A stretch of 64,000 nt of DNA from an uncultured Prevotellaceae bacterium (lineage in GTDB: Bacteria; Bacteroidota; Bacteroidia; Bacteroidales; Bacteroidaceae): contig ONLL01000003.1 of assembly GCA_900318685.1 (NCBI GenBank), forward strand, positions 145,013 through 209,012, in the 5' to 3' direction. Positions 1 to 7,355 of this stretch are shown here, one piece after another. Below the pieces are notes generated by a model. That model was given only the letters and a program-made list of their open reading frames with translations, ran no database searches and had not been told where the DNA came from. Both the position numbers and the translations under genes were made by a program. How positions within the stretch are numbered: the first letter of the stretch is position 1; every line of letters begins with the position of its first letter.

Positions 1-64
1 TTTCGGGCATAAAATCGGGCGAAAAATCACATTTTCGGGAATAAAATCAGGCTGAAAATCACAT
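1..64. repeat. Two direct copies of a 32-bp unit
   Basis: Positions 1-32 and 33-64 are near-identical 32-bp units that start TTTCGGG and end AATCACAT, differing at a few bases. They lie about 70 bp upstream of the -33 element for the gene at 187. More copies may lie to the left of the window edge. No coding role is visible. Confidence 0.75.
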
Positions 65-136
65 TTTCCCTGTTGTTGGAACTTGTTGGAGTGGGGAAAA
101 GGCTAGGTTCTTATTTAGTTCTTTTTCTGTTTTTTC

Positions 137-167
137 TTGCAGGAATGAGAGAAAAGGTGTACTTTTG
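137..167 (+). promoter_or_regulatory. Bacteroidetes-type promoter for the gene at 187
   Basis: TACTTTTG at 160-167 fits the TAnnTTTG -7 box and TTG at 137-139 fits the -33 box, with 20 bp between them. Transcription would start near 171. That excludes the in-frame upstream start at 73 and sets the start codon at 187. Confidence 0.7.
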
Positions 168-186
168 CACTGTGATAGCATCAACT

Positions 187-750
187 ATGGAGGAAAAACA
201 ACAAGAACTGCGGCGGCTGGTGGAGCAGGTGATGGGTATGCTTATTCAGACTCCCAGCGACTTTGAGCTGCTGATGAGCCAGATCTATCAGAAGACGGGA
301 CAGCGACTGAGTATGTCGACGATTAAGCGCTTCTGGGGCTATGTGGACAAAGAGAATGCAGGCTATCGGGTGCGGGTGACTACGCTCGATATCCTCTCTG
401 AGTTCTGTGGCTATCAGAACTGGGCGACATTCTGCCAGGCCGACGTCGGCGGAGAGGAGGAGAGCGTCGATATGGGCAACAGGCATCTGTTTGCAAAAGA
501 TCTGGTCAGTGGCGATCTCGTCAGACTGCAGTGGAAGCCCGACCGCATCGTGACCATCCGCTTTGAAGGCTCTGACCTCTTTACTGTGGTGGAATCGATA
601 AACAGCAAGCTGCGTCCTGGCGACACTTTCCACTGCCTGCACATCGTTGACGGGATGCCTCTGACCCTTTTCGGCCTGGTGAGGGATGGCCGTATTGTGG
701 GCAACTATGTCTGCGGAAAGATACACGGGGTATCGTTCTCACGGAAATAA
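187..750 (+). CDS. Putative DNA-binding protein of a Bacteroidales-specific family
   Basis: This is a 187-residue cytoplasmic protein with no signal peptide or membrane segment. The N-terminal 90 residues are helical. They contain a pattern recurrent in Bacteroidales proteins: MSxxTIKRFWGYVD followed by TTLDILSEFCGYQNWATF. I read this as a helix-turn-helix-like module, but no named family is certain. The C-terminal half (from about residue 105) looks like a compact beta domain with LVSGDLVRLQWKPDR and a second LRPGDTFHC motif. The start at 187 is chosen because the promoter -7 box ends at 167; the longer frame from 73 would run through the promoter. It converges on the kinase gene with only 6 bp between stop codons. 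Role unknown; regulation of a nearby gene is only a guess. Confidence 0.7.
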   Translation: MEEKQQELRRLVEQVMGMLIQTPSDFELLMSQIYQKTGQRLSMSTIKRFWGYVDKENAGYRVRVTTLDILSEFCGYQNWATFCQADVGGEEESVDMGNRHLFAKDLVSGDLVRLQWKPDRIVTIRFEGSDLFTVVESINSKLRPGDTFHCLHIVDGMPLTLFGLVRDGRIVGNYVCGKIHGVSFSRK

Positions 751-756
751 CGCTGC

Positions 757-2394
757 TCACAGAGGCTGGATGTCCAGCTCCTTCCACCCTGGGGCATGAC
801 GGTAGGCTTCCACTGAGGCCTCCGGTACCCGGACGACGCCCTTGAAAGACTTGTCTACAATTGATGAAGCGAAAGGAGGATTTGCTGCCATTATGCGTAT
901 TTCCGACAGGGCGGAACATTTATGGAACACATATTCACCTATCACTTCGATGTTTGCTGGTAAGGTGATACTCTGCAATGAACGGCATTGATAGAACGCT
1001 CCTCTGTCGATGCGCTTCAGCGTTGAGGGCAATTCCACCACTGTCAGTTGCTGGCAGTCGCAGAAGGCATCCTGCTTGATGTCGGTGACACCCTCAGGAA
1101 GGGAGATGGAACGCAGCGACGTGCAACTGACGAAACAGTTGCGGGGAACTGTCGTTAACGTAGCGGGCCAGTTGACATAGGTGAGACTCTTGCAGTTGAG
1201 GAAAGGCTCCATTGATATTTCCTTCATCGTAGGAGGTAGGTGGACATTGCTCAGGGCAGAACAGTTATTGAAAGCCTTCTGGCGGATAGTAGTAAGCGTA
1301 GGGGGAAACTTGACGTTGGTTATCCTTGTGCAGAAAGAGAAAGCACTGTCGCCTATCTCCGTGATATAATAAGTCTCACCATCGTGTATCACCGAGTCGG
1401 GAAGTACCACGTCGCCAGTATAGACATGACCACCTTTTGGTGCCTGGACAAGAGCCAATGAATGTTCGTTGGCCGAGAGGATCTTCAGGTAGAGCGTGTC
1501 TTGATATTTTGTGTCGATGAACACCGTTCCCTCAACCATGTCAGTCGAAGCAAACCATAAATAAATGATGGACGCCACTAGCACAACTATCAAGCCTGCT
1601 GCCACTGTCCATCCCAGACGAAAAGAGGAGCGGCGCTTCTCGTCGAGCACTGACAGGATGGCGTCGACTGACTGAAAGCGGTCATCTTTCTTCTCCTGCA
1701 TGCAACGGTCGGCTATCTTCTGATAGTATGAAGGCAGCGCACAATGTTCTGAAATCGTCTGGAGGATTCGTCCCAAGGCATAGATATCTATACGGGCATC
1801 TACCTCGTAGGTGCCGTTCAGCTGTTCAGGAGCAGCATAATGCATGGTCTGTCCCATCGAGTCGGGACGTGCATCCATATAGCTGCATCCCAGGTCGATG
1901 AGGCGCACATCGTTGTTCACCCGGGTGAGCATGATGTTGGCAGGCTTCAGGTCGAGGTGCAATGCCTGATGGCGATGCATCTCCTGCAGGGCCAGGCATA
2001 GCTGTCGTAGGAATTTCTGTATGTTGGCTCGATGGCTGAAATAGTCGGGGTGCTCATCGAGGAAATCGTCTAGCGTGAGCCCATTGACGAAGTCCATCAC
2101 CAGGCAGCACTCATCATCATGGTCGATGAGCTGATGATAGCGGACAATGTATTCGGAGTCAAGATGCATGCCCAGGTCATATTCTTTGCGGAATGACTCA
2201 CGATAGAACTCGTCTGACAGATGCTCAGGGCGGAGGGCTTTCAGGAAATAGTACTTCCCATCGCGGAGAACCTGATAAAACGAGTGCACGCGGCTGTTCA
2301 TGTCCAGCTTCATGCGCCGTACAGCTTCCCTTTGGCTTCTTCCATGGGTACTGAGAAATGATGACTCTTCCGATGACATGAAATTGATGCTCAA
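757..2394 (-). CDS. Transmembrane Ser/Thr protein kinase with BspA-type leucine-rich ectodomain
   Basis: This 545-residue protein has three parts. Residues 35-250 are a Hanks-type kinase: the ATP-binding lysine K52, the helix-C glutamate E71, the catalytic loop HLDLKPAN (D148, N153), DLG in place of DFG (D167) and APE at 188-190. All catalytic residues are present, so activity is expected. Residues 261-283 form one membrane helix preceded by basic residues, which puts the kinase in the cytoplasm. Residues 340-525 carry about six BspA/LRR_5 repeats (ITLPANIEVIGEYVFHKCSAL style) that would face the periplasm. It follows the ATPase at 2438 by 43 bp on the same strand and is probably cotranscribed with it. 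The substrate and the ectodomain ligand are unknown. MSSEE at residue 6 is an alternative start. Confidence 0.85.
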   Translation of the reverse strand: MSINFMSSEESSFLSTHGRSQREAVRRMKLDMNSRVHSFYQVLRDGKYYFLKALRPEHLSDEFYRESFRKEYDLGMHLDSEYIVRYHQLIDHDDECCLVMDFVNGLTLDDFLDEHPDYFSHRANIQKFLRQLCLALQEMHRHQALHLDLKPANIMLTRVNNDVRLIDLGCSYMDARPDSMGQTMHYAAPEQLNGTYEVDARIDIYALGRILQTISEHCALPSYYQKIADRCMQEKKDDRFQSVDAILSVLDEKRRSSFRLGWTVAAGLIVVLVASIIYLWFASTDMVEGTVFIDTKYQDTLYLKILSANEHSLALVQAPKGGHVYTGDVVLPDSVIHDGETYYITEIGDSAFSFCTRITNVKFPPTLTTIRQKAFNNCSALSNVHLPPTMKEISMEPFLNCKSLTYVNWPATLTTVPRNCFVSCTSLRSISLPEGVTDIKQDAFCDCQQLTVVELPSTLKRIDRGAFYQCRSLQSITLPANIEVIGEYVFHKCSALSEIRIMAANPPFASSIVDKSFKGVVRVPEASVEAYRHAPGWKELDIQPL

Positions 2395-2437
2395 ATGCGT
2401 AGGACCTCGCTGCGAATATCGTGTTGTCCGTCAGCCT

Positions 2438-3574
2438 TTACGAAGTGAAGTTGTTCTTCAGCCAAAGCTGGAAGAAACGGTCGTAAACGTAGTAGGCATT
2501 GTCGGATTGAGTGATGAAGTCCTTTTCAAGAAGCCCTTTCACTGCAGAAACTACTGAGCTTGAGGAAGGAAGGTGGTATTTATGAACGAACTTGCCTCCT
2601 GAAATGTTTCTAGCGAGTCCTTCGGCAGCGATGGCCAGGAAGACGTTGCGCTGCTTCTCGGGCATCTGGCGGAGCAGCTCTGCGTAGTATTCTGACGACA
2701 GTTGCAGATAGGTGTCAATGGCGCGGTCGATCATTTCCATACCACACGCTTCGCCCTTTGGAGTGAGCATATACAGCATGTTCATAATACGCTGAACATT
2801 GGCAGTGATACCCTCAAAACGCTGATAGACAGCCTCGACTACCTCGTATGAAATGATGCGATGGCCATTCTTTGCGAACTGTGGCTCAGCAAAAGCCCAA
2901 TATCGCTCCAGTGAAATAGGGTTGAGGCTCATGGGTACTACTGACTGGTAGAAGGGACGGGCGGGCGACAGAAACATCTCGCTCATCAGGTGCCGCTGCG
3001 AACCGGCAAAGATGAAGTTGGCATTACTGCATTGTTGAATATGCGTGCGCAGGGCTGCCTCTACGTTCTGGTCGTCATGATAATAGAGGATCTGCTGAAA
3101 CTCGTCGATGGCTACCAGACAGTGTTTGTCGGCAGAGCTCAGATATGCAAATATTTCGTCGAGCGTCGTTTGTGGAGGGGTCATCGCTCCAACACCAAGC
3201 CCCCACACAGGATTGCCGTTGATGTCGAACGTTATTTCCGAGCGCACTGACAGCAACGAATTGAGGAATGTCTCCCATACCTTGCGACCTCTTGGTTTCA
3301 AAGTCTCTAAGATGGACTTGCCAAACATGTTGACAAAGTCACGAAACGAGTTGGTGGCATAGATGTCGATGAGGAAACAATGGTAGTCGTCCTTGATGCT
3401 TTCCTGCTGGAAACAGTGCTTTATCAAGTCTGTCTTGCCCATGCGGCGTGGCGACATTAGCGCGATGTTATTGCCATTGGTCAGGAGGTTTGTCAGCAAT
3501 GCTGTTTCTTCCACGCGGTCGCAGAAATACTCAGGTCCTGCATATCCATTAGTCACGAAGGGATTATCTGTCAT
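2438..3574 (-). CDS. P-loop ATPase of the archaeal-type ATPase_2 family
   Basis: This 378-residue soluble protein starts with NPFVTNGYAGPEYFCDR, typical of the AAA-like ATPase_2 (PF01637) family that is common in archaea and Bacteroidetes. Walker A is SPRRMGKT at residues 41-48 and Walker B is CLVAIDE at 152-158. FIFAGSQRHLM fits a sensor-like strand, and the C-terminal 100 residues look like a winged helix (SSSSVVSAVKGLLEKDFI). These proteins are STAND/MCM-like signalling ATPases of mostly unknown role. It is the first gene of a probable two-gene unit with the membrane kinase downstream, so a link to kinase signalling is possible but unproven. Confidence 0.85.
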   Translation of the reverse strand: MTDNPFVTNGYAGPEYFCDRVEETALLTNLLTNGNNIALMSPRRMGKTDLIKHCFQQESIKDDYHCFLIDIYATNSFRDFVNMFGKSILETLKPRGRKVWETFLNSLLSVRSEITFDINGNPVWGLGVGAMTPPQTTLDEIFAYLSSADKHCLVAIDEFQQILYYHDDQNVEAALRTHIQQCSNANFIFAGSQRHLMSEMFLSPARPFYQSVVPMSLNPISLERYWAFAEPQFAKNGHRIISYEVVEAVYQRFEGITANVQRIMNMLYMLTPKGEACGMEMIDRAIDTYLQLSSEYYAELLRQMPEKQRNVFLAIAAEGLARNISGGKFVHKYHLPSSSSVVSAVKGLLEKDFITQSDNAYYVYDRFFQLWLKNNFTS

Positions 3575-3594
3575 CTGTTGCTGTAATTTTTCGG

Positions 3595-3643
3595 CAAAGA
3601 TAACACTTTTATTGCAATTATCAAAAAATAATTATCAAAAAAT
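3595..3643 (-). promoter_or_regulatory. Promoter with 14-bp direct repeats for the ATPase gene
   Basis: On the minus strand TATCTTTG (3595-3602) is a -7 box and TTTG (3622-3625) a -33 box, 19 bp apart. Two 14-bp direct repeats built on TTATCAAAAAAT (about 3618-3643) overlap the -33 box, so they could be an operator or a slippage-prone tract. Confidence 0.6.
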
Positions 3644-3686
3644 GATAATCTGGCGGCAACGGCACCTTGTATCTACAGCAATCCCC

Positions 3687-5264
3687 TTACTTCACCCCAG
3701 CCGAATAGATCCTGCTGTCACTAATATAAAGCCCACGAGCTGGCACGCCAGTCAATCGACGGCCCTGGAGGTCATAGATAGCCTTACCTTCTCCCACAGT
3801 AGCTTCTGCCGACTGAATGCCTGAATACGCGGCCCAGCCTGCAGCAAGATCCTCAAGGGTAATAACCCGATCGTCATTCATGCACTTCTTCCATTCCTCC
3901 TTACTGGTCTTATCCACAAACCGACCGTTCCAAGTCTGATACCAAGGCATCCACCACGACCAGACGGCTTCCTCATCCACCATCTTGTCGATGTCTGGAA
4001 TAGGACCGTTCTCCGACAGAGCAACAATCTTCTTGCCCTTCGTCAGGGACTTGAGCTTGTCGAAGCTCGCATAGTTGCTGGAATAGTCGAAGTCATTATT
4101 ATATATGTCAGCCGAGACCACATCATAATATGCTTCGCCTGGATCCCAGTCGGCATCGTTCTCACCGGCATTCCATATCCAGATCACATTGTGAACACCT
4201 TTCACGTTCACCATCTCCTCGTAAATCAGCCGGAAGAGCTTGATGAAAGGCTTTGCTCCCTCACGCCCCCACCAGAACCATCCACCGCTGGCTTCATGCA
4301 AAGGACGGAACGTGACGGCCATACCCTCTTTCTGCAGCGAGAGGAAGTAGTCGGCAATGGTGTGAATATCCTGAATCAAATACTTGTACAACTGCGAAGA
4401 GGTGTTCCAACTGCCGTCGGCATTCATCGCATTCGAAATCTTCATCGTGCAGTCGGCAGTATAGAAGGCATCCGTGCTGCGGCTCGGATCGCGCCAGTGC
4501 CAGGTGAAGTTAGGCAGGCCGCCACGCCTATAAGTGTCTTTGGCCAAAGCTATCGACGATGTCGTATAACTCTTGTTATAGTTAAGGCTTGCACTCTTTC
4601 CTGTGGCATTCATGAAGTCGAACCCTATCAGCGCAGGATACTTGCCTGAAGCCTTGTACACGGCCTGCACATCGAGATGCTGGGTGACATTACCATTGGC
4701 CGATCCCATATCGCCTGTCATGATGCCTGAGATGACCTTCTTGCCAAAGTTGTCGTATAGGAAACGATACATCGTCTTGGCAGCATCCGTAGCATTGGCA
4801 TCGACAGGGTTCTTGGCTATGTCAAACTGGATAATGCTACTGCTTGTTGCAATGCGGATATAGTCGATGCGGAACCAAGTCCAGTTGGGAGTGATGACAA
4901 TCGAATTATTGCCCGCATTCATAAAGAACGTGCCCACCATCGACTCGGCCCGACCATTGACATCGAAGGTGACGGAGTTCCCATTGACAGCCAGATTCAC
5001 CTTCTTACCGCCGTAGAGCCCGTCGTAGCCCACATAGACATCGCACTTTCCCCGTTCAGCAGCATGATGCGTAAACGTAATCTTGGCATTGCTCTCAGTG
5101 AGTTCAAGCGCCTTCCCCCCTGAGTACTTGCTGTCAGTAATCAGTTTGCAGTTGACATAGGCAGCGCTTTCCGCCTCTATCTTCGTATCGCACAGCGCAT
5201 AGCAAGGACAAAGGATGCCAGCAAGTAAAGCAAGAATCAGTCGTTTCATACCAGTCGTTTTCAT
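3687..5264 (-). CDS. Secreted GH26 endo-beta-mannanase with N-terminal carbohydrate-binding module
   Basis: This 525-residue enzyme is predicted to hydrolyse beta-1,4-mannan. A signal peptide covers about residues 1-25 (MKRLILALLAGILCPCYALC). Residues 27-140 form a beta-rich carbohydrate-binding module resembling CBM35 (IEAESA start, WTWFRIDYIRI end). Residues 155-475 are the GH26 barrel: HWRDP, then FRPLHEASGGWFWWG with acid/base E324, and ALSENG with nucleophile E418. The last 32 residues (IYDLQGRRL...RGLYISDSRIY) are a Por-type C-terminal tail, suggesting type IX secretion. It is monocistronic with its own -7 box at 5285-5292. No other mannan-degrading gene is adjacent, so it is a lone enzyme here rather than part of a polysaccharide utilization locus. 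MKRLIL at residue 6 is an alternative start. Confidence 0.9.
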   Translation of the reverse strand: MKTTGMKRLILALLAGILCPCYALCDTKIEAESAAYVNCKLITDSKYSGGKALELTESNAKITFTHHAAERGKCDVYVGYDGLYGGKKVNLAVNGNSVTFDVNGRAESMVGTFFMNAGNNSIVITPNWTWFRIDYIRIATSSSIIQFDIAKNPVDANATDAAKTMYRFLYDNFGKKVISGIMTGDMGSANGNVTQHLDVQAVYKASGKYPALIGFDFMNATGKSASLNYNKSYTTSSIALAKDTYRRGGLPNFTWHWRDPSRSTDAFYTADCTMKISNAMNADGSWNTSSQLYKYLIQDIHTIADYFLSLQKEGMAVTFRPLHEASGGWFWWGREGAKPFIKLFRLIYEEMVNVKGVHNVIWIWNAGENDADWDPGEAYYDVVSADIYNNDFDYSSNYASFDKLKSLTKGKKIVALSENGPIPDIDKMVDEEAVWSWWMPWYQTWNGRFVDKTSKEEWKKCMNDDRVITLEDLAAGWAAYSGIQSAEATVGEGKAIYDLQGRRLTGVPARGLYISDSRIYSAGVK

Positions 5265-5284
5265 TATAGTTTGTTTTCAGCGAG

Positions 5285-5292
5285 CAAAGTTA
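5285..5292 (-). promoter_or_regulatory. -7 box for the GH26 gene
   Basis: The minus strand reads TAACTTTG here, matching TAnnTTTG, 20 bases upstream of the GH26 start codon. That implies a very short 5' leader. Confidence 0.55.
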
Positions 5293-5344
5293 ATCTATTT
5301 TTTTGACACGACCAAATATCTGCAAAACTTTTTTTCGTTTTTTA

Positions 5345-5654
5345 GCCGATACCTCACTAAATTTACTGAAATGCCTTTAATCAAAGGGTGAGCAGCAAGT
5401 GAGGTATGTCGAAAATACCTCACTTATACCTCACCTATACCTCACTCAAATTCAGGCGCACAGCCCATAAATGCGACTCATAAGACAAAAACGGGAATTC
5501 TCGTTTCTTTACATTTTTAATCAGAAGTGAGTGAGATTGGAAGTGAGGTATAAGTGAGATATGAGTGAGGTATAAGTGAGGTATCTCAGACATACCTCAC
5601 TCGTCACTTCCCCTTTATACAAAGGCATTTCAAGCAATTTAGTGAGGTATCGGC
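5345..5654. repeat. 310-bp imperfect palindrome rich in ATACCTCACTT units
   Basis: The outer arms 5345-5378 and 5621-5654 are inverted copies (31 of 34 bases match, beginning GCCGATACCTCAC). Pairing continues inward to roughly 5450 and 5545, giving arms of about 105 nt around an unrelated centre. The element holds about ten copies of TACCTCAC or its complement. The left arm also contains a nested perfect hairpin (AAGTGAGGTAT at 5397-5407, its complement at 5415-5425). No reading frame inside looks coding. It resembles a MITE or another foldback element. Confidence 0.85.
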
Positions 5655-5693
5655 CAAAAATGACGAAATTCATTACGAACTTTCATTACGCCG

Positions 5694-5886
5694 GTTACGG
5701 ACAGAGCGCACGTCAGTTACGGACAGAGCGCACGCTAGTTACGTACGGAGCGTATGCCGGTTACGTGCGGAGCGTATGCTAGTTACGTACGGAGTACACG
5801 CTCATCGCGAACGGATGGTATGCTCATCCGAAACGGGCAAGCGCTCCGTCCGCAACTAGCATACGCTCCGTCCGCAACGAGCGTTA
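5694..5886. repeat. Tandem array of 22-bp GTTACGGACGGAGCG-like units with inverted tail
   Basis: Seven head-to-tail units begin at 5694, 5716, 5738, 5760, 5782, 5804 and 5826, an exact 22-bp period. The last two are more diverged. The array then flips: two units in the opposite orientation (GCTCCGTCCGCAAC at 5843 and 5865), again 22 bp apart. It ends 24 bp from the stop codon of the AAA_14 ATPase gene at 5911. There is no spacer variation of the CRISPR kind. Confidence 0.85.
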
Positions 5887-5910
5887 CCAAAAGCATATAT
5901 AAGCATTATG

Positions 5911-7167
5911 TTACTTATTCAGGCACCATTTATAGTAAGGGAGAATCTGGATGTCATAGTCCCCTCTCTGAACGACATTTTCCTGATCCCATGTTATGAT
6001 GAGCAGATTATTACAGTTTAACTCCTCAGCACATTCCATGATGGCATCAATCTCGCGATTCTCTGTTTTTTTGTTCGACATGTCATAACATACTTGTATC
6101 AGCTGACGAATTTGAAACTTCTCACGAACCACAAAATCAATTTCGCGATCATTACGGGAACGATAGTAGAAAAGGTTGCCACCAGCTTGTTTCTTTCTTC
6201 TAGTCAGTTCTAGGAATACAAGGTTTTCCAATAACCTCCCTTTGTTCTCAGAGGTCTGGAATGCACTCGATGCGAGGAAACCATTGTCAACGACATATAC
6301 CTTCTGAGGAGCCTTCTGCATCAGTTTCAACTTATTGTTGTAACGAGGCAGAAAGAAGAAGAGAAAAGTCTGTTGCAGATAGTCGCAGAATTTCTGCACA
6401 GTAGACTTACTGGAAAAATTCAGATCATCTTTTAGCGAAGAGTAGGTAAAAGGATTACAGAACATGCTTATCAGATAGGTGGCCAATTGGTAGAGTTCTG
6501 TTGTCTTTCGAATCTTATACCTCTTTGCGACATCTTTCAGAATTATAGAATCGAAGAGGGAACTGAGGTAACTCTCAGTTATCTCCCTGCTATTGATAAT
6601 CTCAGGATAGCCACCATAGTGCATGTAGTCTTCTGTCTGGAGCATTAGTTCGGCACGTTCGCTGGGCAGCTCCACTGTCCTCTCCTGCCCCTTGAAGCGA
6701 AAACACTCTGATAGCGAAAACGGCAGCACCTCCATTTCAAGATAGCGGCCAGTCAAGACTGTCGCCATCTCGCTTGACAGCAGTTTTGCATTAGAGCCTG
6801 TTATAAGCAAATTGCAACCTCTGCGGTATAATTTTGTTACCCATAAGTCCCAATGCTCTAGGTTCTGGACTTCATCAAGCAACAAATAATCATAGTCAGG
6901 ATAGACTTCAGACAATACTTGTAATACCACATCTTCATCGAACCTCTCCAACAATCTCTCGTCGTCAAAGTTTAGATAGGCAAAATTCTTGTCCTTCAGG
7001 AGCAACAGAGCTGAAACAGATTTGCCAGCCCTTCGAGGCCCAGTTATCAATTTGATGAGCGGTGAAGCCAGAAATACTTCGTAAGCCTTCTGGTTGTCTC
7101 TTGGCAGGTAGTCTTTCGCCAAAAGCGTGTCGCGTTCTTTACGCTGTGAAAGAATGACTGTTCGCAT
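5911..7167 (-). CDS. AAA_14/DUF4143 P-loop ATPase
   Basis: This 418-residue soluble protein has Walker A GPRRAGKS at residues 43-50 and Walker B YLLLDE at 94-99, followed by the AAA_14 pattern FNFDDERLL and ITGSNAKLLSSE. The C-terminal DUF4143 part ends with a PD-(D/E)XK-like stretch (FYYRSRNDREIDFVV). The family is very common in Bacteroidetes and archaea; its function is unsettled. The start at 7167 (MRTVILSQRK) is chosen because the promoter lies at 7198-7229; the longer frame to 7200 would use TTG inside the -7 box. An inverted repeat overlaps the promoter, which suggests autoregulation. A 22-bp repeat array lies just downstream. Confidence 0.88.
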   Translation of the reverse strand: MRTVILSQRKERDTLLAKDYLPRDNQKAYEVFLASPLIKLITGPRRAGKSVSALLLLKDKNFAYLNFDDERLLERFDEDVVLQVLSEVYPDYDYLLLDEVQNLEHWDLWVTKLYRRGCNLLITGSNAKLLSSEMATVLTGRYLEMEVLPFSLSECFRFKGQERTVELPSERAELMLQTEDYMHYGGYPEIINSREITESYLSSLFDSIILKDVAKRYKIRKTTELYQLATYLISMFCNPFTYSSLKDDLNFSSKSTVQKFCDYLQQTFLFFFLPRYNNKLKLMQKAPQKVYVVDNGFLASSAFQTSENKGRLLENLVFLELTRRKKQAGGNLFYYRSRNDREIDFVVREKFQIRQLIQVCYDMSNKKTENREIDAIMECAEELNCNNLLIITWDQENVVQRGDYDIQILPYYKWCLNK

Positions 7168-7193
7168 GTGTTTGAGCAATATTTTGTTTCTAC

Positions 7194-7240
7194 TGGACAA
7201 AATTAGTAAAATTTGTCCAATACACCAAATATTTTGGACA
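7194..7240 (-). promoter_or_regulatory. Promoter embedded in a GGACAAA/TTTGTCC operator-like repeat
   Basis: The minus strand has -7 box TAATTTTG (7198-7205) and -33 box TTTG (7226-7229), 20 bp apart. GGACAAA at 7195-7201 and TTTGTCC at 7212-7218 form an inverted repeat over the -7 box. A third half-site, TTGGACA (7234-7240), pairs with TGTCCAA (7214-7220). A repressor bound here would block the promoter. Confidence 0.65.
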
Positions 7241-7307
7241 TTTTCCTTGCTTCACTGCTCTTTTTTGCCTAATTCAGGCGCATGTCGCTTTGTCGACGAT
7301 ATAGAAA

Positions 7308-7333
7308 AAGAGGGATTCCCAAGAACCCCTCTT
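7308..7333 (-). terminator. Intrinsic terminator for the TonB operon
   Basis: AAGAGGG (7308-7314) and CCCTCTT (7327-7333) form a stem. On the minus strand it is followed by TTTTTCTATAT. It lies 23 bp past the last gene of the ExbB-TonB operon. Confidence 0.7.
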
Positions 7334-7355
7334 AAATTTGGTTGATACTATTGAT

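Noticed and set aside
5694-5886. CRISPR array
   Set aside because: Units are contiguous 22-bp repeats without unique spacers, and no cas gene is near.
5576-5999. Two short plus-strand open frames through the repeats
   Set aside because: They run across the palindrome and the 22-bp array, change frame with the repeat and show no protein-like pattern.
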